A stretch of DNA of 64,000 bases, taken from HTCC5015 sp051747425 (lineage in GTDB: Bacteria > Pseudomonadota > Gammaproteobacteria > HTCC5015). The stretch lies in assembly GCA_051747425.1 (NCBI GenBank), contig JBNJGD010000002.1:1-64000 (forward strand), written 5' to 3'. Below the pieces are notes generated by a model. That model did not search any database. It was not told where the DNA came from and saw only the letters and a program-made list of their open reading frames with translations. A program made the position numbers and the translations under genes. Shown here piece after piece: positions 46,026-56,049 of this stretch. The number at the start of each line of letters is the position of its first letter. Position 1 is the first letter of the stretch.

Positions 46026-49000
46026 TCAACCAATCAGGTCTGTAATTTGTTCCAGAAGCTGTTCTTCCTGGAAGGGTTTACCCAGATAGCGGTTCACGCC
46101 GATATTCATCGCACGCTCGCGGTGTTTCTCGCCAGTTCGCGAGGTAATCATGATAATAGGCAAATCCTTGATTTCATCTGTGGCCCGAACATGGGTCGCC
46201 ACCTCGTAACCGTCCATACGCGGCATTTCGATATCCAGCAACATGACATCGGGACGGACATCCTGTAGCTGTGCTACGGCGTCCATACCATCTTTGGCTG
46301 TCACTACCTCGTAGTTGTTGCGCTCGAGGAAACGCGCCGACACCTTGCGAATGGTGATCGAGTCATCGACCACCATGACCAGTTTGCGTTTCTCCTTGAC
46401 CTCCTGCTCGGTCTCGCCGATGTCCTCGGCCAGAGAAACCATGACCACATCCCCCTGGACCAGACCGCCGACTTCAAGAATCAGGGCCACGCGGCCGTCA
46501 TCCAGAATGGTGGCGCCTGAGATGCCCGGCAGTGTGGAGACCTGGCGCCCCACGGGCTTGACCACAATCTCGCGACGGCCCAACAACTCGTCGGCGTGAA
46601 TGGCCACGCGACGCTCGCCGGCGCGGATCAATAGCAGTGGATACTGCTCATCCTCTTCCAGCGCGCCGGGCACACCCAGGCGCAGCAGGGAGGGCAGATA
46701 AAAGATATCGTACTCTTCTCCGGCATAGCTGTGCACGGGCCGGTCACTTTCATACTGCTCGGCCAACGCAGACCCCCTTACCCGGGCAACACCTTCAATC
46801 GCTGTCAGCGGGATGGCATAGGTGTCCTCGCCGGCATTGACCAGCAGGGCCTGGTTAATCGCCAGCGTCAGTGGCAAACGAACAACAAAGGTCGTCCCCT
46901 TGCCCAACTCGGAATCGATGCGCAGGGAGCCACCGAGGTGTTTGATTTCGCTGTTGACCACATCCATGCCAACGCCGCGCCCCGAAATCTGTGTCACCTG
47001 ATCAGCGGTACTGAAACCGGTATGCAAAATGTACTGCATCACCTCCTGATCCGGCTTGTCATCGTCCTCCCGCATCAAGCCTCTTTCGACCGCCTTGGCG
47101 CGGATGCGTTTGACATCAATACCACCGCCGTCGTCGCTCAGGGTCAGGACAATGTAAGAGCCGTCACGGCCAATCTTGAGATTAATCGTGCCCTCCTCGG
47201 GCTTGCCGCGCTCACTCCTTTCTGCGGGCGACTCAATGCCATGTGACACGGCATTGCGCAACATATGCTCGAGGGGCGCCAGCATGCGTTCCTGAACCGA
47301 GCGATCGATTTCGTTTTCAACGCCGGAAAACTCCATCTGCGCTTTTTTGTCCAGCTGCTGTGCCGTCTGTCGCACAATTCGGCGCAGACGCGATGTGATG
47401 CCGTCGAAGCGGACCATCCGCGTACTCATCAGGCCCTCTTGCAAATCGGTACTGATACGCTGTTGCTGGTGGAGAAGCGTTTCCGAGTCACGCACCATGT
47501 TGGACATGGTGTCGCGGAGGTCTTCGAGGTCGTTTACGGACTCCATCAGCGAGCGGGACAGCTGCTGCATGTGGCTGTAACGGTCCATCTCCAGGGGGTC
47601 AAAATCGTCGTAGGGGTTTTCCTGTTCGCGCTGGAAACGGGAGTCAATCTGGGCATCCGTTTCGATCGACACCTGGCGAACTTGCTCGCGTATCCGCTCT
47701 ACGGTTTGCTCGAGTTCGTTGAGGTTAAAACCAAAGCCACCCAGTTGCTGGTGCAGACGCGAGTGGTAAACGCTGACCTCGCCGGCACTGTTGACCAGTG
47801 AATCCAGGCGGTCGGAGCGCACTCGAACCTGGTCGGCGATGGTGCCAGTCATTGCAGCGGGCGCCGCGGCATCGGCAAAGCGCTTGGCGTTGGGGTCCTC
47901 CTCAACCGTCGCTACCGAGGTGCTGTCCCCTGTTCCCTGAGTGTCGCCTTTACTCTCCGTGCCTTCCGGGCTCTCCGGCTCGGGCGTTTCTGCCCGGGGG
48001 GCATCCGGTGTTTCGAGGGACTCTCCGGCGATTAAGCGCTGAAGACGCTCCACCCGGTCGCTGGCACTGACTACGCGCCCATTCTGACGGATATCGACAA
48101 GCATGTCGTTGAGCGTGTCGACAACGGTTTTGAGCTCCTCCACGGTCGACGGCTGAATTGTGACTTTGCCCTGTTCAATCGACAAAATCAGCTCTTCAAG
48201 AGCGTGACTCAAATCGCCCACCGGAGTCAGACCCGCCATGCGAGCCCCGCCTTTCAGGGTGTGTAGATGCCGCTGCAGTTCTTCGGCCTGAGCCTGATTA
48301 AAATCGTTGCTTTCCCACTCGTGCAGCGCATTGTCACAGGCCTGCACCAGTTCCTCGCCCTCTTCCAGGAAGATGTCTACCAGATCGTCCTGAAGATCGA
48401 CCTCAATGACCTGGTCGGCGCTCCTTCGAGATTCTGAAGGCGCTTGTCCGGGCTCGGCCTCTGCCTGACTCTGCTCCGGCTCCTGTATTTGAGCGGAGGG
48501 TTCCGCCGGGGCTTCCCCGGCCTCCGGCATCAAGGTCTCGCCACTGCGCATGCGCTCAAGTCGTGAGACCAGAGATTTGGCCGATGTCAGTTGTCCTCGC
48601 TCACTGACTTCCTGAATCATTGCTGCCAGCTGGTCGCCGGCCTGCCTCAGGGTGGATTTCACCAGATCATCCGCTTCAACATCGCCATTTTGAATGCCGA
48701 TTACCAGTTCTTCGAGAGCGTGACTGAGGTCGCCGACAAAAGTTAGCTCGGCCATCCGGGCACCACCCTTCAGGGTGTGCATCTGGCGTTGCAACTCACT
48801 GATTTCCGCCTCGGAAAACCCCTGGTCTTCGCAACGCTGAAGTGTTGCATCGCACTCGTCGACCAGCTCTTCCCCCTCTTCGAGGAAAATCTCTACAAGC
48901 TCATCGGTCGTGTCGACAGTGATGGTTTCTTCTTCGATGGAGGCCGTGTCTTGGGGTGCAGCAGAAGCCTGACTTTCTTCAGACTCAACGGCCGATGCCG

Positions 49001-52000
49001 CCGACACTTCTGCCTCCGAGTCTGCTGCACCTTGATCAAAAGGGTTCGGCTGTCCCCTTTCATTTGCTTCGACACGCGCCGCACTCTCTTCGGCAAGAGG
49101 GTCAATGCGCGAGAGCAATCCCTTCAGGTCGGGGCGTTTCTTTTCGCCGTCTGCCAGGCACTCAAGGGCCTGGCGGAAAGCCGCCATGGCTTCGCGCAGC
49201 AGTGCCACCGAAGCTGCCGGCCAGTTTTCCTCCAGCGCCTCCTGATCATTTCCGTGGTACTCCAGCCGCCTCGCGACATCGGCCACGGCGTGCATCTCGG
49301 CGGTGCGCGAGCTGCCGTGAATGGTGTGCAGTGCCCGCGTCAGTGCATGGGTATTTTCCAGCTGCTCATCACTCTCCAGCCCGTCGAGTATCTCTTCGAC
49401 GGTGGCAATATGATCCAGTGTTTCCCGGCTATAGATATCCACCAGCACCGGATCCATCTCCGGCAAGTCCCAATCTTCACCTCCCTCTGACTCATCTCCG
49501 GCCAGTGGGAAATCGATATCACCGTCATCCAAGCCCTCCTCGCCAAGATCGGCGGAGTCCAGCTTGAGCTCGCTGTCGCCACTGCTGTCATCGAAGACTG
49601 CATCCAAATCAGTGTCCAGCGAGCCCGCTTGCGCAGAACCGTCCGTCTTCTCCAACTCACCAAACAGTACATCGTCCAGCTCGTCACCCTCTGGCGAGTC
49701 GTCCTCCAGATCCATCTCATCATCACTGAGAGAGAAGCTGGGCTCCAGATCGGCCTCGTCCTCGGGCTCTGACTGATCATCGCCATCATCTTCGTCCATT
49801 TCGATATCGGGCAAAGCGTCGGCATCGAGATCGTCATCGTCGGACCAGTCAAACTCAATGGCGTCATCACCACCGGTCTCCTGGTCTTCACCCAAGCCGC
49901 TGGCTTCGGCCGTTCCGGACTCTTGCGCGGGTGCGTCGGCGCCCTCGTCGGCCTGCGGTTCCGGCTCTCTTACCGGCTCGGCCTCAATCGACTCTTCACT
50001 GCTTTGCGCAGCTTCTGTCGGCGCCTGATCAACAGTGGCAGGGTCGCGCCCCTCGGCAATAGCCCAGGCCCGGGCCATGAGGTCATAGGCCTCGTCGATG
50101 GGCTCCTTGTTGCCGGTGAGCTGCTCTACCAGCTGAGGCAGGATGCCGATGGTTTCCTCGACGACATTGTAGAGGTCGTCGCTCAAGTCGATGGTTTCGT
50201 CGAGCAGGCGGTTGAGCATGTTTTCAATGGACCAGCCAAACTCGCCGATCAACTGCGCCCCTACCAAGCGGCCACTGCCCTTGAGTGTGTGGAAGGAGCG
50301 GCGAATGGTCGTAATCGCCTCACTGTCATCGGGACTGCGACGCCAGCGTGGGAATAGCGTGCTGATGCGTTCGAGTTCTTCCAGCGCCTCTTCGATAAAG
50401 ATCTCGAGAATCTCCTCGTCGACATCCTCAGAAATGATGTCCAGATCCCGTTCGAAGGGCTCTTTGACCGCAGCAGCAGGCTTGGTCTCTGTGGTTTGCT
50501 GTTCTGCCGGCTCCGGTGACGGAGCTCCGGCCGGCTCAGGTTCCGGCTCTTCATCGTGAACATCGCGTTCTGCGACTGGTTCTTCCTCTGCCTCCGCGGC
50601 TGACTCACCCTCTGCCTCTCCAGCCTGATCAATAAAAGGCTCGGCAGTAATTGTCTCGGCTGAAGGAGCGCCGCCGAGACGCCCGAGAGCTTCTTCGCCG
50701 ACGGCAATATACAAGGCACCGTCATCGCGGTTCTCTCCAACCGCTTCCATAAAGTATTCAATGCTGGTGATCAGGTCAGCGATCGCCTCCTGCTCACTCT
50801 CAGAGGGAATACTTCTGGCCTTGAGCACACGATCAGACAAATAACTCTTGAGTGAACTGATCAATTCCTTGACCGGCTGCAGGGGCTCGACAAACATGGC
50901 GCCGGAAATCGAATCGAGAAGTTCGGGTACCTGCTGCAATTTGTCCAGCTTGGTATCGTCCCCCAAGTAGTCAATGATCGCTTCCTTGGCCTTGGCCATG
51001 TCTTTCTGGGCTTCCTTGACCACCGTGGAAACGACTTTGCGGTTTTCGGCCGCCTGATCGCTGGCACCGGCCTCGGCCTGAGAGGCAGCCGACCCTCCAC
51101 GGTTGGAGACCAGAGCGTCAAGTGTATCCTCTGCCGACAGCAGCGTCTGCGCAGCATCCATCAGGCTGATTTCGCCGACTTCGCCCTGACCAAACTCGCC
51201 CTCAAGCTTGTGCGCCAGATCAACCACGCGCTCGCGAATGCTTCCCAGGCCCAGCATGCCCAGAGTGTCGCCAATCTTTCGCATCACCGCTGGCAGCTCG
51301 GACAGGGCGTCCAGGTTCTTGCTTGGCCCGTGCAAATCGAGGATATCCTTGGCCTGGTGCATATCCTCCTTGATCGCGTCCGAAACGGCGTTCAGCAGCT
51401 CCTCATTGGGCCCGGTGACTTGCCCTTCCTGGTCGCCACCGGCGGGCATCAACTCTTCCAGGCGAAACGCCTTTTTAATGTCGCCAACACGGCCGTCTAC
51501 CGTCCCGGACTGGGCGATGTAGTAAAGCAGGTTTTTGACCGTCTCGGGGGGCACCTGTTCGGCAAAGCCTGCCTCTCCGAGGTCAATCAGCGCTTTGATC
51601 TGGCGGTCCACCTGCCCCATCAATGACTTGACGGTAACCCCGCTCTCTACCGACTCGTCGCGCAAGGCGTCAACCATCCCCGAGGCGATCCACCACAGGC
51701 GAGCGCTCTTGTCTTCAACAGCGACTTCGCGCAGTTTTTCCAAAACCCCCAGCATGCGACCCAAACCGCCAGGGACATCGGTCTCCCTGAACCAGTTGAG
51801 CAGTCCAAACTGATACTGTGGCCGCATCTTTTTGGCGATCCCGGCACTTTGCCCGGTACCGGCACCCCCCACTGCACCGCCCGCCGTGACATCGTCAATG
51901 TCGGGCAGAAAGAGCATGTTTTCCGACAACAGTGACGCTTTGCGCACGGCCCGCAGATCGTTCAACAGGGGCATGAGGCGCAGTGGCGCATCGGGCTGCC

Positions 52001-52334
52001 CCGCCGAAATTCCGTCAAGATAGTCGTTGAGCTGGAAGATCGCCCGCAAAAAGGCCTCGTTGGCGTCGTCCTTGTTACTGACGCTGCCCGACTTGATGGC
52101 CTCGGTCAGTGCCTCGATTTCCTCGCTCAGCAAAGCGGCGCCATAGACCTCAACCAGAGACAGGGTGCCGCGCACCTGACTCATCTGGGCGGCGACTTCG
52201 TCGAGGCGAGCCGAATCCTCTCCTTCGGACTCGAGGAACTGCTCAAACTGCCTTTGAGCTTCTTTCAACAGAAGCCGCAGTTCCTCTTTGACCCACTTGA
52301 GGGAGTTGAATTGAACGGTATTACCTAAATCCAT
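46026..52334 (-). CDS. chpA: Hybrid chemotaxis histidine kinase ChpA
   Basis: Very large CheA-type kinase that controls type IV pilus extension and retraction through PilG and PilH. The 2102-residue protein has N-terminal degenerate Hpt-like modules, then four recognisable phosphotransfer histidines in FHTLKGSGRL (about 682), LHTIHGSSRT (about 1000), MHTLKGGARM (about 1186) and LHTLKGGARM (about 1357). Acidic linkers separate them. The kinase core follows, with N-box HMLRNAVSHGIE (about 1690) and GRGVGMDVV, then a CheW domain (about 1845-1965) and a C-terminal receiver with Asp in LLDIEMPRMDG (about 2031). Shorter than P. aeruginosa ChpA (about 2470). Confidence 0.95.
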   Translation of the reverse strand: MDLGNTVQFNSLKWVKEELRLLLKEAQRQFEQFLESEGEDSARLDEVAAQMSQVRGTLSLVEVYGAALLSEEIEALTEAIKSGSVSNKDDANEAFLRAIFQLNDYLDGISAGQPDAPLRLMPLLNDLRAVRKASLLSENMLFLPDIDDVTAGGAVGGAGTGQSAGIAKKMRPQYQFGLLNWFRETDVPGGLGRMLGVLEKLREVAVEDKSARLWWIASGMVDALRDESVESGVTVKSLMGQVDRQIKALIDLGEAGFAEQVPPETVKNLLYYIAQSGTVDGRVGDIKKAFRLEELMPAGGDQEGQVTGPNEELLNAVSDAIKEDMHQAKDILDLHGPSKNLDALSELPAVMRKIGDTLGMLGLGSIRERVVDLAHKLEGEFGQGEVGEISLMDAAQTLLSAEDTLDALVSNRGGSAASQAEAGASDQAAENRKVVSTVVKEAQKDMAKAKEAIIDYLGDDTKLDKLQQVPELLDSISGAMFVEPLQPVKELISSLKSYLSDRVLKARSIPSESEQEAIADLITSIEYFMEAVGENRDDGALYIAVGEEALGRLGGAPSAETITAEPFIDQAGEAEGESAAEAEEEPVAERDVHDEEPEPEPAGAPSPEPAEQQTTETKPAAAVKEPFERDLDIISEDVDEEILEIFIEEALEELERISTLFPRWRRSPDDSEAITTIRRSFHTLKGSGRLVGAQLIGEFGWSIENMLNRLLDETIDLSDDLYNVVEETIGILPQLVEQLTGNKEPIDEAYDLMARAWAIAEGRDPATVDQAPTEAAQSSEESIEAEPVREPEPQADEGADAPAQESGTAEASGLGEDQETGGDDAIEFDWSDDDDLDADALPDIEMDEDDGDDQSEPEDEADLEPSFSLSDDEMDLEDDSPEGDELDDVLFGELEKTDGSAQAGSLDTDLDAVFDDSSGDSELKLDSADLGEEGLDDGDIDFPLAGDESEGGEDWDLPEMDPVLVDIYSRETLDHIATVEEILDGLESDEQLENTHALTRALHTIHGSSRTAEMHAVADVARRLEYHGNDQEALEENWPAASVALLREAMAAFRQALECLADGEKKRPDLKGLLSRIDPLAEESAARVEANERGQPNPFDQGAADSEAEVSAASAVESEESQASAAPQDTASIEEETITVDTTDELVEIFLEEGEELVDECDATLQRCEDQGFSEAEISELQRQMHTLKGGARMAELTFVGDLSHALEELVIGIQNGDVEADDLVKSTLRQAGDQLAAMIQEVSERGQLTSAKSLVSRLERMRSGETLMPEAGEAPAEPSAQIQEPEQSQAEAEPGQAPSESRRSADQVIEVDLQDDLVDIFLEEGEELVQACDNALHEWESNDFNQAQAEELQRHLHTLKGGARMAGLTPVGDLSHALEELILSIEQGKVTIQPSTVEELKTVVDTLNDMLVDIRQNGRVVSASDRVERLQRLIAGESLETPDAPRAETPEPESPEGTESKGDTQGTGDSTSVATVEEDPNAKRFADAAAPAAMTGTIADQVRVRSDRLDSLVNSAGEVSVYHSRLHQQLGGFGFNLNELEQTVERIREQVRQVSIETDAQIDSRFQREQENPYDDFDPLEMDRYSHMQQLSRSLMESVNDLEDLRDTMSNMVRDSETLLHQQQRISTDLQEGLMSTRMVRFDGITSRLRRIVRQTAQQLDKKAQMEFSGVENEIDRSVQERMLAPLEHMLRNAVSHGIESPAERSERGKPEEGTINLKIGRDGSYIVLTLSDDGGGIDVKRIRAKAVERGLMREDDDKPDQEVMQYILHTGFSTADQVTQISGRGVGMDVVNSEIKHLGGSLRIDSELGKGTTFVVRLPLTLAINQALLVNAGEDTYAIPLTAIEGVARVRGSALAEQYESDRPVHSYAGEEYDIFYLPSLLRLGVPGALEEDEQYPLLLIRAGERRVAIHADELLGRREIVVKPVGRQVSTLPGISGATILDDGRVALILEVGGLVQGDVVMVSLAEDIGETEQEVKEKRKLVMVVDDSITIRKVSARFLERNNYEVVTAKDGMDAVAQLQDVRPDVMLLDIEMPRMDGYEVATHVRATDEIKDLPIIMITSRTGEKHRERAMNIGVNRYLGKPFQEEQLLEQITDLIG

Positions 52335-52373
52335 ACCTTATTTGCTCTTTGTCAGCAGCCTGCCAGAGGCGGC

Positions 52374-54452
52374 CTATCGCAACATGACCGTGTCGACATC
52401 ATCGGCATCGGGGAGTTTGAAGCCGGCTACCGACTTACGCAGCTCGTTGGCCAGCTCTGTCAACTGCCTTACCGATTTGGCCGTTTCATCCGTAGAGTCC
52501 GATGTTTCCATAGTGATGGCCTGAATCACATTCATGATCTGCGAAATGGTTCTCGCTGCTGTTGCCTGCTCGGAGGCCTCGACTGAAATGTTCTGAATGA
52601 GGTCGGCCAGTTCCTTGGATACCGACTCCACCTCTACCAGGGATACGCCGGCATCCTCGGCCATCTTGGCACCACTGACCACCCCGGAGGTTGAAGCCTC
52701 CATGGAGGCCACGGCCTCATTGGTATCGGCCTGAATGGTCTTGACCAGTGCCGAGATCTGCTTGGTGGCGTTACCGGCTCGTTCCGCCAATCGCTGAACC
52801 TCGTCGGCAACCACCGCGAAACCGCGACCGGCCTCGCCCGCCGATGACGCCTGAATCGCGGCGTTGAGAGCGAGAATGTTCGTCTGGTCGGCGATGTCTG
52901 TAATCAGGGCAACGATTTCACCAATCTGCTGCGAGGACTCACCCAAGCGCTTGATTCGCTTGGAGGTCTCCTGAATGGTGTCGCGAACCGAGTCCATGCC
53001 CTCAATGTTTTTGCGCACCATATCCGCACCCTTGTTGGCGATATCGATCGATTTCAGCGCCACTTCAGCGGATTCGGTCGCCCTTGATGACATTTCCTCC
53101 ATGGTCTTGGACATGCTGTTGATCTGGGTTGTGGCCTTGGTAATTTCCTCTGCCTGTTTGGCCGAGGACTCCTGCAACCGCGATGTAATCGCCTGAGTCT
53201 GCTCGGAGGAAGAGGAGACCTGAACCACTGTCTGGTTAATCGTCTCTACCAGTGAACGCAGGGCGTCGATGGAGTAGTTCATCGAGTCGGCGATGGCGCC
53301 CGTAATGTCTTCGGTAACCGTGGCGTAAGCGGTCAAATCACCTTCCGCCAGGTGGGTCATCTCATCGAGAAGGCGCAGAATCGCCTGCTGGTTCTGGCGG
53401 TTCTGTTCGTCGGCCGTCTCGGCGCGGCGTGCAGCCTGACGCTGGAGTGCGATACCGATCAGCACCATCAGTGCCACGGCGATAAAGAGGAAGGCGAAAC
53501 CGGCGAGGAAGTACGCCTGACTGACCGAATCACCCTCACTGGCAATCATCTGGCGCAGCGTGGTACCCGAAGCCAGCATGCCGGAACTCTGTACCTGAAC
53601 ACTGGAAGTGGCGTCCCGAACATCAAAGAGCTGGGAGGATGCATCCAGAATCAGCGAGACATTTTCGCTGACATCGGCGAACAGCAACTCGGCTTCTTCA
53701 AGGCGGTCGAGGGCCGAGGGGATGGTAACTGCCTCAATACCCAGCGCGTCATAGCCCACCAGCATGCCCTCGAGAACGCGGCCAAAGAAGGCGGCATCAC
53801 GGCCAAACTGGTCGGCTGCGGTGGCCGCGGCCTCATCTCCCGAGAGAATCCGGTTCAGGTTGTTCTGAATCCGCTGTGCGAGTAGCAATTGTCGGCTGGC
53901 GATATAAACCGATTGCTGGTCACCGCCAGCCTCCACGATTTCAGTGGCCACTTCATCGGAGAAAGAAAGCAGCTGCGGCAGGATTTCGTTGATGTTTTCC
54001 ACATAGCCGGCCACCTCGGCGATCACATCGCGGCCGTCAATAATCGTCGTCACCTGCTGGCGATAGTCGGCCCACTCCGCTTCCAGCTCGTCCAGCTGTT
54101 CACTGTCATCCAGGGCGGGGAGGCCCGTTTCCGGGTTGCCCTCCTGAAGATAGGAAAGTGTCTCGTCAAATCTCGAACGCAAGTCGATCAGGCGATTGAA
54201 TGCGGCTTGCTTACCGCCGGCCGCCTCCAATGCACTGGTCGCAACCTGCTGGGAAATCAGCTCCTGCTCACCCACATAGCGCAAGTACTCCGAGTTGTAC
54301 CTGGATTGGGTGGCGTTGATCACGAACATGAAAATGGCGGCCGCAATAAAGACGACCATCAGCCCCGACAGAACCAACAGGGTCATGTTCGAGCCGCGCT
54401 TGAGTCGAAGTTTCTCGCTGAAGTTTTTCAGCACATCCAGATTTAGAGCCAC
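52374..54452 (-). CDS. pilJ: Type IV pilus chemoreceptor PilJ
   Basis: Methyl-accepting chemotaxis-type receptor feeding the Chp kinase. The 692-residue protein has two membrane helices (about 23-45 and 330-352) enclosing a large periplasmic domain of duplicated helical bundles, a HAMP-like region and a cytoplasmic signalling hairpin with VADEVQRLAERAGNATKQI. I chose the GTG at 54452 because GGAGG stands seven bases upstream and MALNLDVLKNFSEK directly precedes the first helix. An ATG at 54524 would overlap pilI. No CheR-type pilK gene follows. Confidence 0.94.
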   Translation of the reverse strand: MALNLDVLKNFSEKLRLKRGSNMTLLVLSGLMVVFIAAAIFMFVINATQSRYNSEYLRYVGEQELISQQVATSALEAAGGKQAAFNRLIDLRSRFDETLSYLQEGNPETGLPALDDSEQLDELEAEWADYRQQVTTIIDGRDVIAEVAGYVENINEILPQLLSFSDEVATEIVEAGGDQQSVYIASRQLLLAQRIQNNLNRILSGDEAAATAADQFGRDAAFFGRVLEGMLVGYDALGIEAVTIPSALDRLEEAELLFADVSENVSLILDASSQLFDVRDATSSVQVQSSGMLASGTTLRQMIASEGDSVSQAYFLAGFAFLFIAVALMVLIGIALQRQAARRAETADEQNRQNQQAILRLLDEMTHLAEGDLTAYATVTEDITGAIADSMNYSIDALRSLVETINQTVVQVSSSSEQTQAITSRLQESSAKQAEEITKATTQINSMSKTMEEMSSRATESAEVALKSIDIANKGADMVRKNIEGMDSVRDTIQETSKRIKRLGESSQQIGEIVALITDIADQTNILALNAAIQASSAGEAGRGFAVVADEVQRLAERAGNATKQISALVKTIQADTNEAVASMEASTSGVVSGAKMAEDAGVSLVEVESVSKELADLIQNISVEASEQATAARTISQIMNVIQAITMETSDSTDETAKSVRQLTELANELRKSVAGFKLPDADDVDTVMLR

Positions 54453-54489
54453 AATTCCCCCTCCGAAAACGAGGTCTTTATATTTGCTG

Positions 54490-55026
54490 TCAAGAGGCTT
54501 CGGCAATTTGCACGAAGGCTTCACTTTCCGCTAACAAGTTAAAATCGAACACATCCCAATACTCTCCCGAGCGGTGGAATGCAAAGCGGACGAAGCGCTT
54601 CAGTGCCTCGTCCAGATCATCTGACGGCTCGGTTCGCTCATCCAGTTGAAAATGCCGCATACCGGCCACACTGGTAACAATCAGCCCGGCATTGGCGCCC
54701 TCGTCGTGGAACGAAACCACTCGCGTACTGCTGGTTACCGGCAGCGCCTCGCCAAACAGGAAATGATGAAGGTCCATGACGGGCAATAAATTACCGCGAA
54801 CATTGGCCAGGCCCTTGAACCAGGGTTTTACCCCTGGCAACCGGGCGCACTCCAGGGGATCGAGAATCTCGGCTACCGCGTGAAGCGGTGTTATCAATTC
54901 GTGCTGACCGACAAAAAAACCCACGCCCGTCCAGGTCTCTCTCGTCACATCCTCACTGGGAAGACCCGTATCGTTCTGACGGACCTTCTCGGCGATGGCC
55001 TGGAGTTTGGCAAAAGGCGATGCCAT
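54490..55026 (-). CDS. pilI: CheW-like coupling protein PilI
   Basis: Adaptor that couples PilJ to ChpA. The 178-residue CheW-domain protein includes GFFVGQHELITPLHAVAEIL and PWFKGLANVRGNLLPVMDL, the standard CheW strands that contact receptor and kinase. It begins two bases after the pilH stop and ends 37 bases before the chosen pilJ start, so pilG-H-I-J is one compact transcription unit. Confidence 0.93.
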   Translation of the reverse strand: MASPFAKLQAIAEKVRQNDTGLPSEDVTRETWTGVGFFVGQHELITPLHAVAEILDPLECARLPGVKPWFKGLANVRGNLLPVMDLHHFLFGEALPVTSSTRVVSFHDEGANAGLIVTSVAGMRHFQLDERTEPSDDLDEALKRFVRFAFHRSGEYWDVFDFNLLAESEAFVQIAEAS

Positions 55027-55028
55027 GG

Positions 55029-55391
55029 CTAGCCCTGTGCTGCCGACTTGATGCGGTTGACCAAATCAGCTTCCTTGACCGGCTTGACGATGTAGTCGGT
55101 TGCGCCCTGGCGCATACCCCACACCTTGTCAGTCTCGGCGCCCTTGGTGGTCAACAGAACGATCGGGATCGACGCTGTGCCGTCCTCCTTGGAAAGCTGA
55201 CGGGTGGCCTGAAACCCGTTCATTCCGGGCATAACCACATCCATCAAAATCACATCCGGGGCCTCTTCCTGGGCTGCGCGAATGCCATCTTCGGCCGTGT
55301 CGGCAATGACTACATCAATTCCTGCCTTTTCCAGGTAGGTCTTGTACACATGCACTTCTGTCGGCGAGTCATCAACAATCAATACTTTCAT
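55029..55391 (-). CDS. pilH: Response regulator PilH
   Basis: Stand-alone CheY-like receiver (120 residues). The acidic pocket is in IVDDSP, the phosphoacceptor aspartate is in LMDVVMPGMNG (about residue 52), and the conserved lysine is in YIVKPV. In P. aeruginosa, PilH acts with PilG to balance pilus retraction and cAMP output. It lies 39 bases after pilG and two before pilI. Confidence 0.94.
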   Translation of the reverse strand: MKVLIVDDSPTEVHVYKTYLEKAGIDVVIADTAEDGIRAAQEEAPDVILMDVVMPGMNGFQATRQLSKEDGTASIPIVLLTTKGAETDKVWGMRQGATDYIVKPVKEADLVNRIKSAAQG

Positions 55392-55430
55392 TACTCTGTT
55401 CTCCTGATTGTCCGGTCGATGCGAAAGTCG

Positions 55431-55814
55431 CTAGTCTGAAACGTACTGACGGATCGCACCCAGCAAATCGTCTTTTGTAAAAGGTTTGGTTAAATACTGT
55501 TCCGAGCCAACAATACGCCCGCGGGCGCGGTCAAAAATACTGTCCTTGCTGGACAGCATAATGACCGGCGTCTGTTTGAATATGCTGTTGTTTTTAATCA
55601 GGGCACAGGTCTGATAGCCATCGAGACGAGGCATCATGATATCGACAAAAATGATATCGGGCTTGTGTTCCGTGATTTTGGAAAGCGCTTCAAAACCGTC
55701 AGTCGCGGTAACGACATCGCAACCGGCCTTGGTCAACAGCGTCTCGGCAGTACGACGAATCGTCTTACTGTCGTCGATCACCATTACCTTGAGGCCTGAA
55801 AGTTCATCGGACAT
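55431..55814 (-). CDS. pilG: Response regulator PilG
   Basis: Stand-alone receiver (127 residues) that signals pilus extension after phosphorylation by ChpA. The acidic pair is in VIDDSKTIRR, the phosphoacceptor aspartate in FVDIMMPRLDGYQT (about 55), and the lysine in YLTKPFTKDD. First gene of the minus-strand Chp cluster. The ATG at 55814 is used; a GTG three codons upstream is an alternative, and neither has a strong ribosome site. Confidence 0.94.
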   Translation of the reverse strand: MSDELSGLKVMVIDDSKTIRRTAETLLTKAGCDVVTATDGFEALSKITEHKPDIIFVDIMMPRLDGYQTCALIKNNSIFKQTPVIMLSSKDSIFDRARGRIVGSEQYLTKPFTKDDLLGAIRQYVSD

Positions 55815-56049
55815 AGTTGGCACACTTATCGTTGTTAGCAGTTAATACCTAGGCCCACCCCTAGCTCTTGCCCGAATTTAGCTGATGTCACCATGCGAAT
55901 CAACAGAACCTAAGAAATCACTTGAACTTGTGAAGGCAGGCTCCCGCCGGAGCGGACACAATGACCGACCAGCGGCACTGTCGCATTGGGCCGAGGCGGT
56001 TTATGACTATATACTGTGAATCCTTTGCCACTCCAATAGCAAGCACAGA
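55815..56049. promoter_or_regulatory. Divergent pilG/gshB control region
   Basis: A 235-base non-coding gap. For gshB, TTGGGC (55986-55991) and TATACT (56010-56015) with an 18-base spacer form a plausible promoter and a leader near 28 bases. Nearer pilG, CTAGG/CCTAG around CCCACC makes a small inverted repeat close to 55850. TCAC-N8-GTGA occurs near 55918-55933; it is the reverse of the CRP/Vfr half-site order, so it is not called as such a site. Confidence 0.4.

Noticed and set aside
55918..55933. Possible CRP/Vfr site near pilG
   Set aside because: The half-sites are TCAC and GTGA in reversed order with an 8-base spacer, unlike TGTGA-N6-TCACA.
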